DNA of 64,000 nt from Ahrensia marina. Its GTDB lineage: Bacteria > Pseudomonadota > Alphaproteobacteria > Rhizobiales > Rhizobiaceae. The notes beneath the pieces are model-generated. The model was given only the letters and a program-made list of their open reading frames with translations, was not told where the DNA came from and did no database searches. Below are positions 8,707 through 18,883 of this stretch, piece after piece. Positions within the stretch are counted from its first letter, which is position 1, and each line of letters begins with the position of its first letter. The DNA lies in assembly GCF_001293565.1 (NCBI RefSeq), contig NZ_JXMU01000017.1, forward strand, positions 32,533 to 96,532, given 5' to 3'. Made by a program: the position numbers and the translations under genes.

Positions 8707-9036
8707 TTAGCGTCGGCAGTCCGTCGGTACTTTGCCGCTGACAAACCAACTCGCAGTACGGCCCGCAAAAACAAGCGCATAGCCCGCCTTGCCATAACGT
8801 TCGCGCTGGCCGGGGGGATCGGCGGGCAATTCTGTATCAACGCCGCGCGAATCTGTGACATGCAAATTGGAGCCTGAACGGCGCACTGTCATGCTGACAC
8901 CGTCGGTACAGCGCCACGTCGCTTGAGCAGGCTGCGCAGAGGTCGAAATGCCACTGCCTGATGAAGAACAAGCAGCAAGACCCAGTAAAGGCACAAGAAC
9001 GGCCAAAGGAGCGAATTTGATAGATATGCGATTCAT
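8707..9036 (-). CDS. Small lipoprotein, possibly MliC-like
   Basis: 109 aa from the ATG at 9036, chosen because it places a typical lipoprotein signal (FAPLAVLVPLLGLAAC, lipobox LAAC) at the N-terminus. The mature part has two further cysteines, WRCTDG and PTDC, and the GYALVFAGRTASW stretch. The pattern is reminiscent of MliC/PliC-type lysozyme inhibitors (C near the start, SG-Y-xx-G-x-xFWxKG-xA late), but the match is loose. It is expected at the outer membrane, periplasmic side. Confidence 0.65.
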   Translation of the reverse strand: MNRISIKFAPLAVLVPLLGLAACSSSGSGISTSAQPAQATWRCTDGVSMTVRRSGSNLHVTDSRGVDTELPADPPGQRERYGKAGYALVFAGRTASWFVSGKVPTDCRR

Positions 9037-9159
9037 CCGGTCAAAATATAATTTTGTATAGCGTGGCGCAATAGGCGGATCGCCGCAAGCAGACATAAGA
9101 TTAAAAGCTTGCGGTTTGCGCAATAAATCTTAGTTTGGCGTCGTGTAAAGGAAATCAGT

Positions 9160-10107
9160 TTGCTCTCCATCTTCCTCGCCGTTTTACCGGTCTTTATCCT
9201 GATTGCCGTTGGTTATGGCGCCGTGCGTTTGAACTATGTTCCGGACACGGTGGGCGATGCCCTTAACAGTTTTGCCGTAAAAGTTGCGGTGCCAGTGCTG
9301 TTGTTTCGCGCCATGCTCAATCTTGATTTTGCGGCAGCGTTTTCACCCCCCGCACTGGTCGGATTTTACACCGGCGCTTTTTGCTGTTTTGTCCTTGGCA
9401 TTATTCTGGCGCGTAAAATTTTCAAGCGCCGCCCGGGCGAAGCCGTATCGGTTGGCTTTGCAGCGACATTTTCCAATTCGGTTCTCCTCGGGCTTGCCAT
9501 TATAGAGCGCTCTTTTGGATCGGACGCATTGACGCCGGCATTTGGTATTATCGCCTTTCACGCACCAAGCATTTACATTCTTGGCATGGTGACAATGGAG
9601 TTGATGCGCCGTGATGGCAAAAGCCTGGGCAGCACACTTGTAACCGCAGGCAAATCCATTCTCGCCAATTCCCTGATGATCGCCATATTGATCGGCGCGG
9701 CCTTTAATTTAGTTGGCATCACCCTGCCCGAGCCGGTCATGTCAGCCGTCGATATGATCGCAACAGCCGCCATTCCCGTCGCACTGGTCGGCATTGGCGC
9801 GGCCATGACCCGCTATAAAATCAGCGCCGGCCTGTCTGAAAGCATGCTGGTGGCCTGCCTGTCATTGATGGTGCATCCGGCCATTGCATTTGGCTTGACG
9901 CATTATGTCTTCGCGCTGGAGCCGCAGACGGTACGCGCCGTCGTCGCGCTTGCTGCCATGCCGCCCGGTATGAATATCTATATTTTCGCGGTGATGTATG
10001 ATCGCGCGGTTAATCTGGCCGCATCAGCCTTTTTGGTCTGCACAGCATTATCGGTGTTTACCGCAACGCTCTGGCTTTATGTTCTCAGCGTGACCATTCC
10101 GGCCTGA
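9160..10107 (+). CDS. AEC-family (auxin efflux carrier-like) transporter
   Basis: 315 aa, about ten membrane helices in two five-helix halves, as in bacterial AEC permeases. FSNSVLLGLAI in the first half and the helix-breaking MPPGMNIYIFA in the second are the characteristic unwound-helix motifs. Members export or import small carboxylates such as malonate and malate; the substrate is not predictable. The start is TTG with AAAGGA upstream. Its 3' end overlaps the convergent diguanylate cyclase by 31 bases. Confidence 0.88.
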   Translation: MLSIFLAVLPVFILIAVGYGAVRLNYVPDTVGDALNSFAVKVAVPVLLFRAMLNLDFAAAFSPPALVGFYTGAFCCFVLGIILARKIFKRRPGEAVSVGFAATFSNSVLLGLAIIERSFGSDALTPAFGIIAFHAPSIYILGMVTMELMRRDGKSLGSTLVTAGKSILANSLMIAILIGAAFNLVGITLPEPVMSAVDMIATAAIPVALVGIGAAMTRYKISAGLSESMLVACLSLMVHPAIAFGLTHYVFALEPQTVRAVVALAAMPPGMNIYIFAVMYDRAVNLAASAFLVCTALSVFTATLWLYVLSVTIPA

Positions 10108-11297
10108 TTACTGCGGCGGTCTTTGCCCCGAACCTGATACGGGCCGGATTGCATATGCGCAAGACGTACACAATTGCGCCCTTCCGATTTGGCACGATAA
10201 AGCGCGATATCGGCTAGCCGTGCCGCATCTGAAAAACTGGAGCGTGCACTCCACAATGAGACGCCGATACTCACCGTTACCGCTTTGTCATCAATAACCG
10301 GGTGCGTGAGTTGCGAAAACGCGCCGCAGACATAATCAGCGGCCAGCTTGGCTGTTTCGTCATTGGCATTATACAAAATGAGGTTGAATTCTTCTCCGCC
10401 CATGCGCGAGACGATCGATTGCTCGATATCCAGCTTTTTCAGCAATCGCGCGCAGGCGATCAGAACCTCGTCACCCGAGTTATGGCCATAAGTGTCATTG
10501 ACCTGTTTGAAATGATCAATATCCAGAGCGAGAACCGCGTGACTATTTACGCCCTCTGCCAGTGCTTCTTCAAATTTTGGCAGCTTTGCTTCAACGCCGC
10601 GCCGGTTGAGCAGACCAGTTAAGGTATCAGTTTCACTCGTGCGCCGCAGACTAAAAACAATTGTCGTCATAAACATTGTTAGCAATGCCATTGCGATACA
10701 CAGCCCCGCGACTGAAGACGTAAATTGCAATGTGAGCGATGTCATTGAGTTGGCATAATTCTCTACGGTAAGACGGTCACTTTCAATCCATAGAATTGCC
10801 CCTGCACGAAGCGGAAAATGCAGCGCGGTAACAATGGTCAGCCCATAAATTATTTGGTCAATCTTGCGTTTTTTAACTTTCCAAATGGAGACAATCGGAT
10901 AGCCCAGAATGAATGTTCCAAAGACATTAACCGCAAATGTCCGCTTGAAAATATGGTCGTCGATATATGAGTAATATGCGGAAATAAGAATTGAGCACAC
11001 AAACATGGTCACAAGCGGCAAAAATTGCGTTCGCTTGGTATAATGCAGCGACAGTGCCGAGGCAAAAAGTGCCGCCATAGCCATATAGGCAATATTAGCG
11101 GGCATGTAATTAAGGGTTTCTGGAAACAGATTTCGCAGGAAGTCGAAGATAAAGCCGAAAGCGCCAAACAGATAGGACGCGGAAAAAACCAAAGCTGATA
11201 CGTGCTCTCTTGCATAATGATACACAAGATAGAACCCAAGTGAAAACACCAAGAATATTAGTGGGCTTATAAGTTGGAAATATGATTGGTCGTCCAC
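10077..11297 (-). CDS. Membrane-bound diguanylate cyclase (GGDEF)
   Basis: 406 aa from a GTG at 11297 that has a GGGGG run at SD distance; an upstream TTG at 11333 would add twelve residues. About seven hydrophobic helices fill residues 5-220 with no recognised sensor domain. A C-terminal GGDEF domain follows (TDTLTGLLNRRG, DIDHFKQVNDTYGHNSGDE, active loop GGEEF). It should make cyclic di-GMP. The usual RxxD inhibitory site before the active loop is absent (E-Q-S-I in its place), so allosteric product inhibition at this site is unlikely. Confidence 0.9.
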   Translation of the reverse strand: MDDQSYFQLISPLIFLVFSLGFYLVYHYAREHVSALVFSASYLFGAFGFIFDFLRNLFPETLNYMPANIAYMAMAALFASALSLHYTKRTQFLPLVTMFVCSILISAYYSYIDDHIFKRTFAVNVFGTFILGYPIVSIWKVKKRKIDQIIYGLTIVTALHFPLRAGAILWIESDRLTVENYANSMTSLTLQFTSSVAGLCIAMALLTMFMTTIVFSLRRTSETDTLTGLLNRRGVEAKLPKFEEALAEGVNSHAVLALDIDHFKQVNDTYGHNSGDEVLIACARLLKKLDIEQSIVSRMGGEEFNLILYNANDETAKLAADYVCGAFSQLTHPVIDDKAVTVSIGVSLWSARSSFSDAARLADIALYRAKSEGRNCVRLAHMQSGPYQVRGKDRRSNQAGMVTLRT

Positions 11298-11435
11298 AAT
11301 TACCCCCGCTTCTATTACCGGAGAGTAACGCAAAATCCTGCATTAGGTTTTAACGATTGCAGATAATTAACATGTACCGATCAACATGGTTTACACTTTC
11401 TAAAAGAAAACACCGCGATGCACTACGGGCAATAA

Positions 11436-11475
11436 AAAAAACCCGCTTCGCACGGGGCAAAACGGGCTTTCTTAA
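11436..11475 (-). terminator. leuC rho-independent terminator
   Basis: On the minus strand a GAAAGCCCG...CGGGTTTTTTTT hairpin follows leuC by about twenty bases and ends in an eight-T run (the A run at 11436-11443 on plus). Confidence 0.8.
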
Positions 11476-11493
11476 ACGTCAAATCACAAAGTT

Positions 11494-12900
11494 TTAAATC
11501 TTGCGGATATCCACAAAGTGGCCCGCAATCGCCGCCGCTGCTGCCATTGCAGGCGACACAAGGTGCGTGCGGCCCTTAAAACCCTGACGGCCTTCAAAGT
11601 TTCGGTTGGATGTCGACGCGCAGCGCTCTTCCGGTTTCAAGCGGTCATCGTTCATCGCAAGACACATTGAACACCCCGGCTCACGCCAGTCAAAACCGGC
11701 CTCGATAAATATCTTATCAAGCCCTTCGGCTTCCGCCATTTCTTTAACGATACCAGAGCCCGGAACGATCATCGCATCAACGCTTGATGCGACTTTCTTG
11801 CCTTCAACCACTTTGGCAACGGCGCGCAAATCTTCAATACGCCCATTGGTGCAGGATCCAATAAAGACACGGTCCAGTGTGATGTCCGTGATTTTGGTGC
11901 CCGGCTTAAGACCCATATATTCCAAGGCACGCCATTTGGATGCACGTGCATTGGCATCCTTGATGTCATCCGGATTAGGCACTTCACCTTCAACCGAAAT
12001 CACATCTTCAGGCGAAGAGCCCCAGGAAACGATTGGCGGCAAATTGGCCGCGTCCAGCACAACAACCTTGTCGTAATGCGCACCTTCATCGGTGTGCAAT
12101 GTTTTCCAGTAATCCATAGCCATGTCGAGCGCGGCACCTTTCGGTGCGCGTGGCTTGTCTTTGATATAATCAAAAGTCTTCTGATCGGGCGCGATAAGAC
12201 CGGCGCGCGCACCGCCTTCGATCGTCATATTACAAACGGTCATGCGGCCTTCCATGGAAAGCGCTTCAATCGCCTCACCGGCAAATTCAATCACATGGCC
12301 GGTACCGCCGGCTGTGCCGATTTCACCGATGATTGCCAGGATAATGTCTTTTGCGGTTACATTTTCCGGTGCTACGCCATCAACACGCACCAGCATGTTT
12401 TTGGCCTTCTTCTGGATCAGCGTTTGCGTCGCCAGCACATGCTCGACCTCTGACGTACCGATACCGTGCGCAAGCGCGCCGAATGCGCCATGCGTGGATG
12501 TGTGGCTGTCACCGCAAACAATGGTCATGCCCGGCAGTGTAAAGCCCTGCTCCGGTCCGACAATGTGAACAATACCCTGACGCCTATCATTTTCCGAATA
12601 ATATTCAACACCGAAGTCGGCAGCATTTTTCGCAAGTGCTTCCACCTGAATGCGGCTCTGTTCGTTCTTGATACCAAGATGACGGTCCGGCGATGTCGGC
12701 ACATTGTGGTCCACAACAGCCAGTGTTTTATCCGGAGCGCGCACCGTGCGGTTCGTCATGCGCAAGCCTTCGAAAGCCTGCGGGCTTGTTACTTCATGCA
12801 CAAGATGGCGATCAATATACAGAAGGCATGTGCCATCATCTGCCTGATGAACAAGGTGATCATCCCAAATTTTATCATAAAGCGTGCGCGGTCCGGCCAT
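11494..12900 (-). CDS. leuC: 3-isopropylmalate dehydratase large subunit
   Basis: 468 aa, normal length. The [4Fe-4S] ligands are [11 protein letters not shown] and [19 protein letters not shown] and [26 protein letters not shown] are active-site signatures. With LeuD (not in this window) it isomerises 2-isopropylmalate to 3-isopropylmalate in leucine synthesis. It stands alone, with a strong terminator behind it. The 147 bases upstream show no recognisable leader peptide or riboswitch. Confidence 0.97.
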   Translation of the reverse strand: MAGPRTLYDKIWDDHLVHQADDGTCLLYIDRHLVHEVTSPQAFEGLRMTNRTVRAPDKTLAVVDHNVPTSPDRHLGIKNEQSRIQVEALAKNAADFGVEYYSENDRRQGIVHIVGPEQGFTLPGMTIVCGDSHTSTHGAFGALAHGIGTSEVEHVLATQTLIQKKAKNMLVRVDGVAPENVTAKDIILAIIGEIGTAGGTGHVIEFAGEAIEALSMEGRMTVCNMTIEGGARAGLIAPDQKTFDYIKDKPRAPKGAALDMAMDYWKTLHTDEGAHYDKVVVLDAANLPPIVSWGSSPEDVISVEGEVPNPDDIKDANARASKWRALEYMGLKPGTKITDITLDRVFIGSCTNGRIEDLRAVAKVVEGKKVASSVDAMIVPGSGIVKEMAEAEGLDKIFIEAGFDWREPGCSMCLAMNDDRLKPEERCASTSNRNFEGRQGFKGRTHLVSPAMAAAAAIAGHFVDIRKI

Positions 12901-13047
12901 AGCGTGTCGTCCTGAATATACAGTGAATTAATTAGCGCTGATATGCACCCTAGTTAAGGGGTCGGTCAAGGCCACCAAGAGCACTTGACGTGCATGTGAT
13001 AATTGGAGCATGAGCAGTTTTTAAGGCACTTGTGAGGCAGGCGATTT

Positions 13048-13941
13048 ATGTTCATTTTTGAAGCTGCTGCTATGCTTGCCGCCTTGGCATGGGCCTTTAC
13101 CAGCATTTTATCTGCCGATCCGGCCAAACATTTAGGCGCAATCGCGTTTAACCGCTGGCGCATGACAATGGTGTTTATCGCGCTTGCCACATGGGTCACA
13201 TTGTTTGGCAGTTGGTCCAGCATTACCGGTGAAACATTCTGGCCCTTATTCTGGTCCGGCTTTATCGGCATTTTCCTTGGCGACACGGTTTTGTTTTTGA
13301 CCATGAACCGCATGGGCCCGCGCCGGACTGCGATTTTGTTTTCGATGAACGCGCCAATGTCTGTTGTGCTCGGCTATCTTTTTCTGGACGAAGCATTGGC
13401 ACCGCAAACCTTTTTGGGGGTCATCATCACCATTTGCGGCGTGATTTTAGCCATCATTTTTGGCAAGCGTAAAACCCAGCTCCACAAATGGGAAAGTGTC
13501 ACCGGTTCGCTTTGGGTCGGCATATTGTTCGGCACGTTGGCCGCATTGGCTCAGGCACTTGGCGCACTGATCGCACGGCCGGTTATGGAAAGCGGCGTTG
13601 ACCCTGTCGCCGCATCCGCTTTGCGGGTGGGTACCGCATCACTCGGCCTGCTGGCTTTGATGTTTCTGCCTTACAAGAACTTGAAGCAAACAAACCCCGG
13701 CACAGTTTCAATCTGGGCGCAGGTCGCTCTGTCCGGCCTCCTTGGCATGGGACTTGGCATGACGCTGTTGCTGTTTGCGCTGTCAGGCGGGAAAGTCGGC
13801 GTTATCACAACATTATCGGCCACCACGCCCGCGCTCCTGTTGCCTATTTTATGGTGGCGCACAAAAGAGGCACCGGCGCTTGGCGCGTGGATTGGCGCCA
13901 TTCTTGTGGTGCTTGGCAGCGCCCTTATCTTTAACGGCTAG
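13048..13941 (+). CDS. DMT-superfamily (EamA) transporter
   Basis: 297 aa with ten membrane helices in two EamA repeats. The first repeat ends with SVVLGYLFLDEALAPQTFLGVIITICGVILAI, the usual proline/glutamate-bearing EamA motif, and the second ends with the matching GAILVVLGSALIF. Members export amino acids, metabolites or drugs; the substrate is unknown. It is convergent with the amino-acid ABC permease, separated by 27 bases. Confidence 0.85.
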   Translation: MFIFEAAAMLAALAWAFTSILSADPAKHLGAIAFNRWRMTMVFIALATWVTLFGSWSSITGETFWPLFWSGFIGIFLGDTVLFLTMNRMGPRRTAILFSMNAPMSVVLGYLFLDEALAPQTFLGVIITICGVILAIIFGKRKTQLHKWESVTGSLWVGILFGTLAALAQALGALIARPVMESGVDPVAASALRVGTASLGLLALMFLPYKNLKQTNPGTVSIWAQVALSGLLGMGLGMTLLLFALSGGKVGVITTLSATTPALLLPILWWRTKEAPALGAWIGAILVVLGSALIFNG

Positions 13942-13968
13942 GCTGAGAGTTTTCCCTGCCGGAATTGT

Positions 13969-14796
13969 TCAGCGTTCTTGCGATTTACGCATTTTCTTTT
14001 CGATCTGGCGCAAGCCGAGGGACAATCCGATTGTCAGTACCAGATAGATATAGGCAACAATCGAATAGGTTTCGAAAAACCGGAAAGAGCCGGACGCATA
14101 GACCTTGCCCATCTGCGTCAGATCAGCAACGCCAAGCACGGACACAAGCGAAGAATCTTTCACCATTGCAACAAAATCATTGCCGAGCGGCGGCAAAATA
14201 GTGCGGATGGCCTGCGGAAAGACAATCAGGCGAAACCGCTGCCAGGGCGACAGGCCAAGCGCTTCGGCCGCTTCTACCTGCCCTTCATCAACCGAAAGAA
14301 TACCGGCGCGAAATACTTCGGCAATAAAAGCGGAATAGCCGATCATCAGCGCCAGAATTGCCCGCCATATCAGCGGAATATCGCGGGTGCGGAACTCGCT
14401 TGTTATGCCGGCCTGCTGCAAGGGCTGTGTGACCGTATCGATAAGCCAGGCAAGAGCAGGCGCGCCGACAAAGGCAATATAAAAAAGCAGAACCAGCATC
14501 GGAATGCCGCGGATGACCTCGACATAAAACCGGGCGATTTGCCTGAGGACAATCGATTTTGAGAGCCCCATCAGCGCGAAAATCAAGCCCAGCAATGTCG
14601 CCAGCGCAAAGCCGACCAGCGTGACAAAGACGGTAATATATACGCCTTTGGAAACAGCATTGGCGATTTGCGTATAAAGACCATTGGTTGCAATGACATA
14701 GGCGATCGCAACGGCAATCAGCCCGAGAGCAACCAGCCAATAGGGAAAGTCGCCCGACTTTTTGCCCGGCGACTTGTGTTTTTCAGGGTTCAACAA
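13969..14796 (-). CDS. Polar amino-acid ABC transporter permease
   Basis: 275 aa HisM/GlnP-type permease with one extra N-terminal helix (about residues 20-40) before the core TMD: YITVFVTLVGFALATLLGLIFALM, EVIRGIPMLVLLFYI, and the EAA loop EAAEALGLSPWQRFRLIVFPQAIRTILPPLGNDF. The first codon appears to be TTG, with a second TTG next, so the exact start is uncertain. It lies 18 bases after the cognate binding-protein gene. No ATPase gene is present nearby, so a shared ATPase elsewhere is implied. Confidence 0.9.
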   Translation of the reverse strand: MLNPEKHKSPGKKSGDFPYWLVALGLIAVAIAYVIATNGLYTQIANAVSKGVYITVFVTLVGFALATLLGLIFALMGLSKSIVLRQIARFYVEVIRGIPMLVLLFYIAFVGAPALAWLIDTVTQPLQQAGITSEFRTRDIPLIWRAILALMIGYSAFIAEVFRAGILSVDEGQVEAAEALGLSPWQRFRLIVFPQAIRTILPPLGNDFVAMVKDSSLVSVLGVADLTQMGKVYASGSFRFFETYSIVAYIYLVLTIGLSLGLRQIEKKMRKSQER

Positions 14797-14814
14797 TTGC
14801 GGCTATATCCGGCT

Positions 14815-15621
14815 TTATTCGCCAAGCTTGTAGTCAAGGAACCATTTTTTATTAAGCGCATCAATCGTGCCGTCGGCCTTCATGGACGCAATCGCCGCGT
14901 TGACCGGCTCCACATATTCAGAGCCTTTCGGGAAAATAAAACCGAAATTGTCTGTGCCGAGTGCTTCGTCATAGAGCTTCAAACCACCGTCAGAGGCTTC
15001 GACATAACCTTTACCGGCAACACCGTCGGTTAGAACCACATCAACATCACCGGCGCGCAATGCCTGCACCGTTGCGCCGAATGTTTCCATCAACTTGATA
15101 CGCGGGTTGGCTTCATCGCCGTCAAGCACGTCATAAACCGCGGTGTAAAACGGTGTTGTGCCGGGCTGTGCGCCCACCAAACCGTCTTCAAATGCGGCAA
15201 AGCTTTTAGAATCGGTAAAACGGTCTTCGTCGGCGCGAACCAGCATGAACATTTCAGACACCATGTAGGAATCCGAAAAGTCGACTTTTTCCTTGCGGTC
15301 TTCTTTGATTGAAATGCCTGTCATGCCCATGTCGTACTGGCCGTCGGAGACAGCCTGAATCATCGCATCCCATGAGGTATTCTGATATTCGATAGTAGCG
15401 TTCAGACGCTTGCCGATTTCTTCAACAGCATCATATTCCCAGCCGATCTGCTCGCCCGTTTTCGGGTCAATAAACTGAAGCGGCGGATAGGCATTTTCAG
15501 TCACAACAGTGATTGTCTTGCCGCCAAGATCAGGCAGGTCCTGCGCTGAAACACTGGGTACAACGGCAAGGGAAACAGCCAGAGCTGCCATAGATAAAAA
15601 TAGGCGTTTGGTAATCATCAA
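14815..15621 (-). CDS. Polar amino-acid ABC transporter substrate-binding protein
   Basis: 268 aa with a signal peptide cleaved near VSAQ (about residue 27). SBP family 3 features are visible: [56 protein letters not shown] and the hinge [19 protein letters not shown]. It delivers a polar amino acid to the downstream permease. The gene leads the two-gene operon. Confidence 0.93.
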   Translation of the reverse strand: MMITKRLFLSMAALAVSLAVVPSVSAQDLPDLGGKTITVVTENAYPPLQFIDPKTGEQIGWEYDAVEEIGKRLNATIEYQNTSWDAMIQAVSDGQYDMGMTGISIKEDRKEKVDFSDSYMVSEMFMLVRADEDRFTDSKSFAAFEDGLVGAQPGTTPFYTAVYDVLDGDEANPRIKLMETFGATVQALRAGDVDVVLTDGVAGKGYVEASDGGLKLYDEALGTDNFGFIFPKGSEYVEPVNAAIASMKADGTIDALNKKWFLDYKLGE

Positions 15622-15719
15622 TAGTCTCCATCTGTCACAAAGAGAGTGGCTGTTTTCAGCTTATGCACAAAATGGACCGCGATGATATTCTGCGCAAGGT
15701 CTAACACCCGGATTCAACA

Positions 15720-15752
15720 AAAAAGGCGAACCTTTCGGTACGCCTTTCTTTC
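15720..15752 (-). terminator. rplS terminator
   Basis: On the minus strand AAGGCG and CGCCTT pair around a loop and are followed by a T run (the A run at 15720-15725 on plus). It ends the rimM-trmD-rplS unit. Confidence 0.75.
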
Positions 15753-15774
15753 AAATTCGCAATTTACAAAAGAC

Positions 15775-16305
15775 TTATGCGTCTTTGTTTTCTGCCGCTG
15801 CATTTGCTTCAGCTTCGGCTGCTGCGGCATCTGCTGCTGCTTTTTCAGCCGCAAGTGCTTCTGCTGCGGCAACTTTTTCCGCTTCCAAAGCCGCTTTCTG
15901 GTCAAGCATCGCCTGACGCTCAAGATCATTCAAACGCTTGGCGCGAACGCCGGTATTTTCTGTAATACGGGCTTTCTTACCGCGCAGGTTGCGCATGTAG
16001 TAAAGTTTCGCACGGCGTACTTTACCGCGGCGGACAATCTCAACAGCCTCAACCAAAGGTGAGTACATCGGGAACACACGCTCCACGCCTTCACCGTAAG
16101 AAATCTTGCGTACTGTGAAGTTTTCAGAAAGGCCGGCACCTGAACGGGCAATGCAAACGCCTTCGTAAGCCTGCAAACGTGTGCGCTTACCTTCTGTAAC
16201 GCGAACCTGTACGCGAACAGTATCACCTGGAGAAAATTCCGGGAATGTGCGTTTTTCTTCGATCTTGGCGCGCTGCTCTTTTTCGAGCTGCTGAATGATA
16301 TTCAT
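15775..16305 (-). CDS. rplS: Ribosomal protein bL19
   Basis: 176 aa from the ATG at 16305 ([11 protein letters not shown]), the conserved N-terminus. The core [31 protein letters not shown] and the [23 protein letters not shown] segments are unmistakable. Residues about 125-176 form an Ala/Glu/Lys-rich low-complexity tail, much longer than in E. coli (115 aa) but common in Rhizobiales. It sits at the 30S-50S interface. The 180 bases between trmD and the start show no known leader element. Confidence 0.97.
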   Translation of the reverse strand: MNIIQQLEKEQRAKIEEKRTFPEFSPGDTVRVQVRVTEGKRTRLQAYEGVCIARSGAGLSENFTVRKISYGEGVERVFPMYSPLVEAVEIVRRGKVRRAKLYYMRNLRGKKARITENTGVRAKRLNDLERQAMLDQKAALEAEKVAAAEALAAEKAAADAAAAEAEANAAAENKDA

Positions 16306-16485
16306 CTGTCTATTCCTGTTCTTTTGAACCGCCAGAGCGCTCGACGAACGGCCCACAATAATCTTATCGTGCAGCCTGACCTTAAGGGTCGGAGCGGTAG
16401 TCATGCTCGTAATTGCTAAATGACGTAATACCGGATCTTTGCCCGATTTGAGCGCGCACATACATCAGTTAAGTGGCTTTGTCAC

Positions 16486-17193
16486 CTATTTAGCTGCATT
16501 TTTATTGCGATAGGCTTGCCAAAGGTCCGGACGGCGTTCTTTGGTGAGCTCTTCGGCCTGTTTGCGCCGCCATTCTTCCACTTTGCCGTGGTTGCCCGAT
16601 GACAATATATCCGGAATATTCAAACCCGCCCAGATGGCAGGCCGCGTATAATGCGGATGTTCCAACAAGCCGGTCTCAAAGCTTTCAGTCTCGCCGGAAA
16701 TGTCATTGCCCATGACGCCGGGCAACAGCCGCACAACAGCGTCGAGCAGTACCTGAGCTGCCACTTCACCGCCCGATAAGATATAATCGCCGATTGAAAC
16801 CTCTTCGAGGTCACGCGCATCAATCACCCGCTGGTCAAGTCCTTCAAAACGCCCGCAAACGATCACCACGCCCGGCCCGTCCTTGATTTCGCGCACACGC
16901 TCCTGTGTCAGCGGCTTGCCGCGCGGGCTCATCATCAGGCGCGGACGCGGATCATCCGGCAGGGACACGCTGTCGATCGCGCGGCCCACAACATCGGCGC
17001 GCAAGACCATGCCCGCCCCGCCGCCTGACGGCGTGTCATCCACATTCTTGTGTTTGCCTTCGGCAAAATCGCGGATTTGCGTGACCTCCAGATCCCACAC
17101 ACCGTTTTCCAGCGCCCGCCCCGCCAGTGAATGGCCAAGCGTGCCGGGAAACATGTCCGGATATAGCGTGAGAACCGATGCACGAAAGCTCAT
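16486..17193 (-). CDS. trmD: tRNA (guanine-N1)-methyltransferase
   Basis: 235 aa SPOUT methyltransferase. The knotted SAM site reads [14 protein letters not shown] and [11 protein letters not shown], followed by LLPGVMGN and LEHPHYTRP; the N-terminal half carries [17 protein letters not shown]. It methylates G37 of tRNAs that have G36, preventing +1 frameshifting. The start overlaps the rimM stop in an ATGA junction, giving a tightly coupled rimM-trmD pair. Confidence 0.97.
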   Translation of the reverse strand: MSFRASVLTLYPDMFPGTLGHSLAGRALENGVWDLEVTQIRDFAEGKHKNVDDTPSGGGAGMVLRADVVGRAIDSVSLPDDPRPRLMMSPRGKPLTQERVREIKDGPGVVIVCGRFEGLDQRVIDARDLEEVSIGDYILSGGEVAAQVLLDAVVRLLPGVMGNDISGETESFETGLLEHPHYTRPAIWAGLNIPDILSSGNHGKVEEWRRKQAEELTKERRPDLWQAYRNKNAAK

Positions 17194-17801
17194 TGCTTTG
17201 CACCTTCGCCGTCAAAGCCCTCATTATCCGAATCGTTTTCACGTTCCTTGGAGCCTTCCGGCGGAACAATGATCTCCTTCGGCGGCATAAGCGTAATCGC
17301 CCAGCGCTCCATATCAATGGTCGGCACAACCGCTTTGGTGAACGGATAAAGCTCTGTTTTGTTTGAAAGACCACCATTCTCATTCAGCATGGCGATTTCA
17401 ACCATATCGCCTGCCCCGAAATTCGGCACTGCCATGACCGCCCCGATATGATTGCCCTTGGCGTCAAGCACATCCATGCCGATCAGATCGTCGACATAAA
17501 ACTCATCATCGTCCAGCGCATCATCGGGTAATTGCGACCGGTCGATAAAAAGCTCGGTGCCGTTGAGCGCTTCGGCAGCCGTGCGGTCTTTGACCTGCTT
17601 GAACGATACAACGACGACATTTTTCGCCATCCTTATATCGCTTACATCAAACGCACGGCCATCTTCGGCATATAAAGTGCCGTAATCACCCAGCGCTTCT
17701 GGGTCGGCCGTATAGCTTTTCACACGGCACTGGCCTTTGATACCATGCGCGGCACCAATGACGCCAAGAAGAACCGGATTTTCAAGATCGTTTTTACTCA
17801 T
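17190..17801 (-). CDS. rimM: Ribosome maturation factor RimM
   Basis: 203 aa from the ATG at 17801 ([23 protein letters not shown]); an upstream in-frame TTG is less likely. The N-terminal RimM barrel starts with the typical [15 protein letters not shown]. The PRC-like half contains [19 protein letters not shown] and ends at [15 protein letters not shown] charged tail (about 20 aa) follows. RimM assists 30S head assembly around uS19. Confidence 0.95.
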   Translation of the reverse strand: MSKNDLENPVLLGVIGAAHGIKGQCRVKSYTADPEALGDYGTLYAEDGRAFDVSDIRMAKNVVVVSFKQVKDRTAAEALNGTELFIDRSQLPDDALDDDEFYVDDLIGMDVLDAKGNHIGAVMAVPNFGAGDMVEIAMLNENGGLSNKTELYPFTKAVVPTIDMERWAITLMPPKEIIVPPEGSKERENDSDNEGFDGEGAKQ

Positions 17802-17967
17802 ACCGACCGGATAATGGTTTTTGAGGTTCAAGCCAATAGAGCAGATTTCAAAATGGTGAATAGCAAGAAAGTTTAAATATTCGGCACTCTTTAAAGCACT
17901 TCATCATAAAGCTGTGCCAATTGCAGTATGCGATATCAGGAAGCAACAGTGTGAAAGGAGGGCCAAT

Positions 17968-18807
17968 ATGATTTTATTTACAGCATTTGTCGTAACGGTA
18001 GCGCTCTTGCTTACACCGCTTGCTGCCGCGTTCCGTGTGGCTTTGTTTTATGCATTGATCATCTACATAATCTTGTGGTTGGAACCGCCATCGCGCCATG
18101 AAGGCGTCAATTATACACTCGGAATGCTGTTTCTTGGACTCATCCTTTTCGCGCAGTTTTCCCTCATTATAATTCGCGTACTTGTGCGTGAGTTTCGCGC
18201 TAAAGGTATGGTAGAACTCAAACCATACCCTGCTTCACCAATATTCTTCTATACCGACCTTTTGCTTGCCTGCAGTTTGGGCGGGCTCATCGGCGCCAAG
18301 ATTTTCATTGCCATCGCGTGGACTTTGAGTACGGGTGACGGCGGCTTCAATGCACATTATTTGGTTACACTAATCGGCTTCACCCTCTTCTCGGGCACGT
18401 TGTGGCTGCTGGTGGTGATGTTCAAAAAGCATGGCCAATCACAATCAATTCTCATTGTTTCAGTATTTGCCGCGATATTTTTCTACCTGGCTATATTGTC
18501 GGTACTGGGTTCATTTTATCCAAGATATGTTGTCGGCAACGCAGCGAAAATAGCACGTGATAATCCTTACTGCATAATCCTCGAAAAACGGGGAACGACC
18601 GCCGAAGCGCTGGAAGAGTTTACCTTTTTCACGATGGACAAACAGCGGTACAACTACCATGCGACACTGACTGTGCATCGTGATGGTGAACGCTCACAAT
18701 ATTACTGGTCATACAGGTACGGGCGGTTCGTCAAAGACAAATTCACAACCCAACGCCAATGTAGTCCAATTCTTCACTTTGGCGAAAAACTCACCAAATA
18801 CTCTTAA
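17968..18807 (+). CDS. Multi-pass membrane protein of unknown function
   Basis: 279 aa from the ATG at 17968, which has a strong AAAGGAGGG ahead of it. Five or so hydrophobic helices (about residues 1-25, 30-60, 85-110, 130-155, 165-190) are followed by a soluble C-terminal part of about 90 residues with CIILEKRGTTAEALEEF and an aromatic-rich end (YYWSYRYGRF). I do not recognise the family. It is transcribed alone, divergent from rimM and in the same direction as xerC. Confidence 0.7.
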   Translation: MILFTAFVVTVALLLTPLAAAFRVALFYALIIYIILWLEPPSRHEGVNYTLGMLFLGLILFAQFSLIIIRVLVREFRAKGMVELKPYPASPIFFYTDLLLACSLGGLIGAKIFIAIAWTLSTGDGGFNAHYLVTLIGFTLFSGTLWLLVVMFKKHGQSQSILIVSVFAAIFFYLAILSVLGSFYPRYVVGNAAKIARDNPYCIILEKRGTTAEALEEFTFFTMDKQRYNYHATLTVHRDGERSQYYWSYRYGRFVKDKFTTQRQCSPILHFGEKLTKYS

Positions 18808-18883
18808 AGCGAGTCATCCGCTTCAAAAGAAGAGCCAGTAAAATTGCAACGATGCGGTAACCTTGCTGCGGTAGATTTGGCTC

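Noticed and set aside
12901..13047. Leucine leader or riboswitch upstream of leuC
   Set aside because: No Leu-rich short ORF and no terminator/antiterminator pair in the upstream region.
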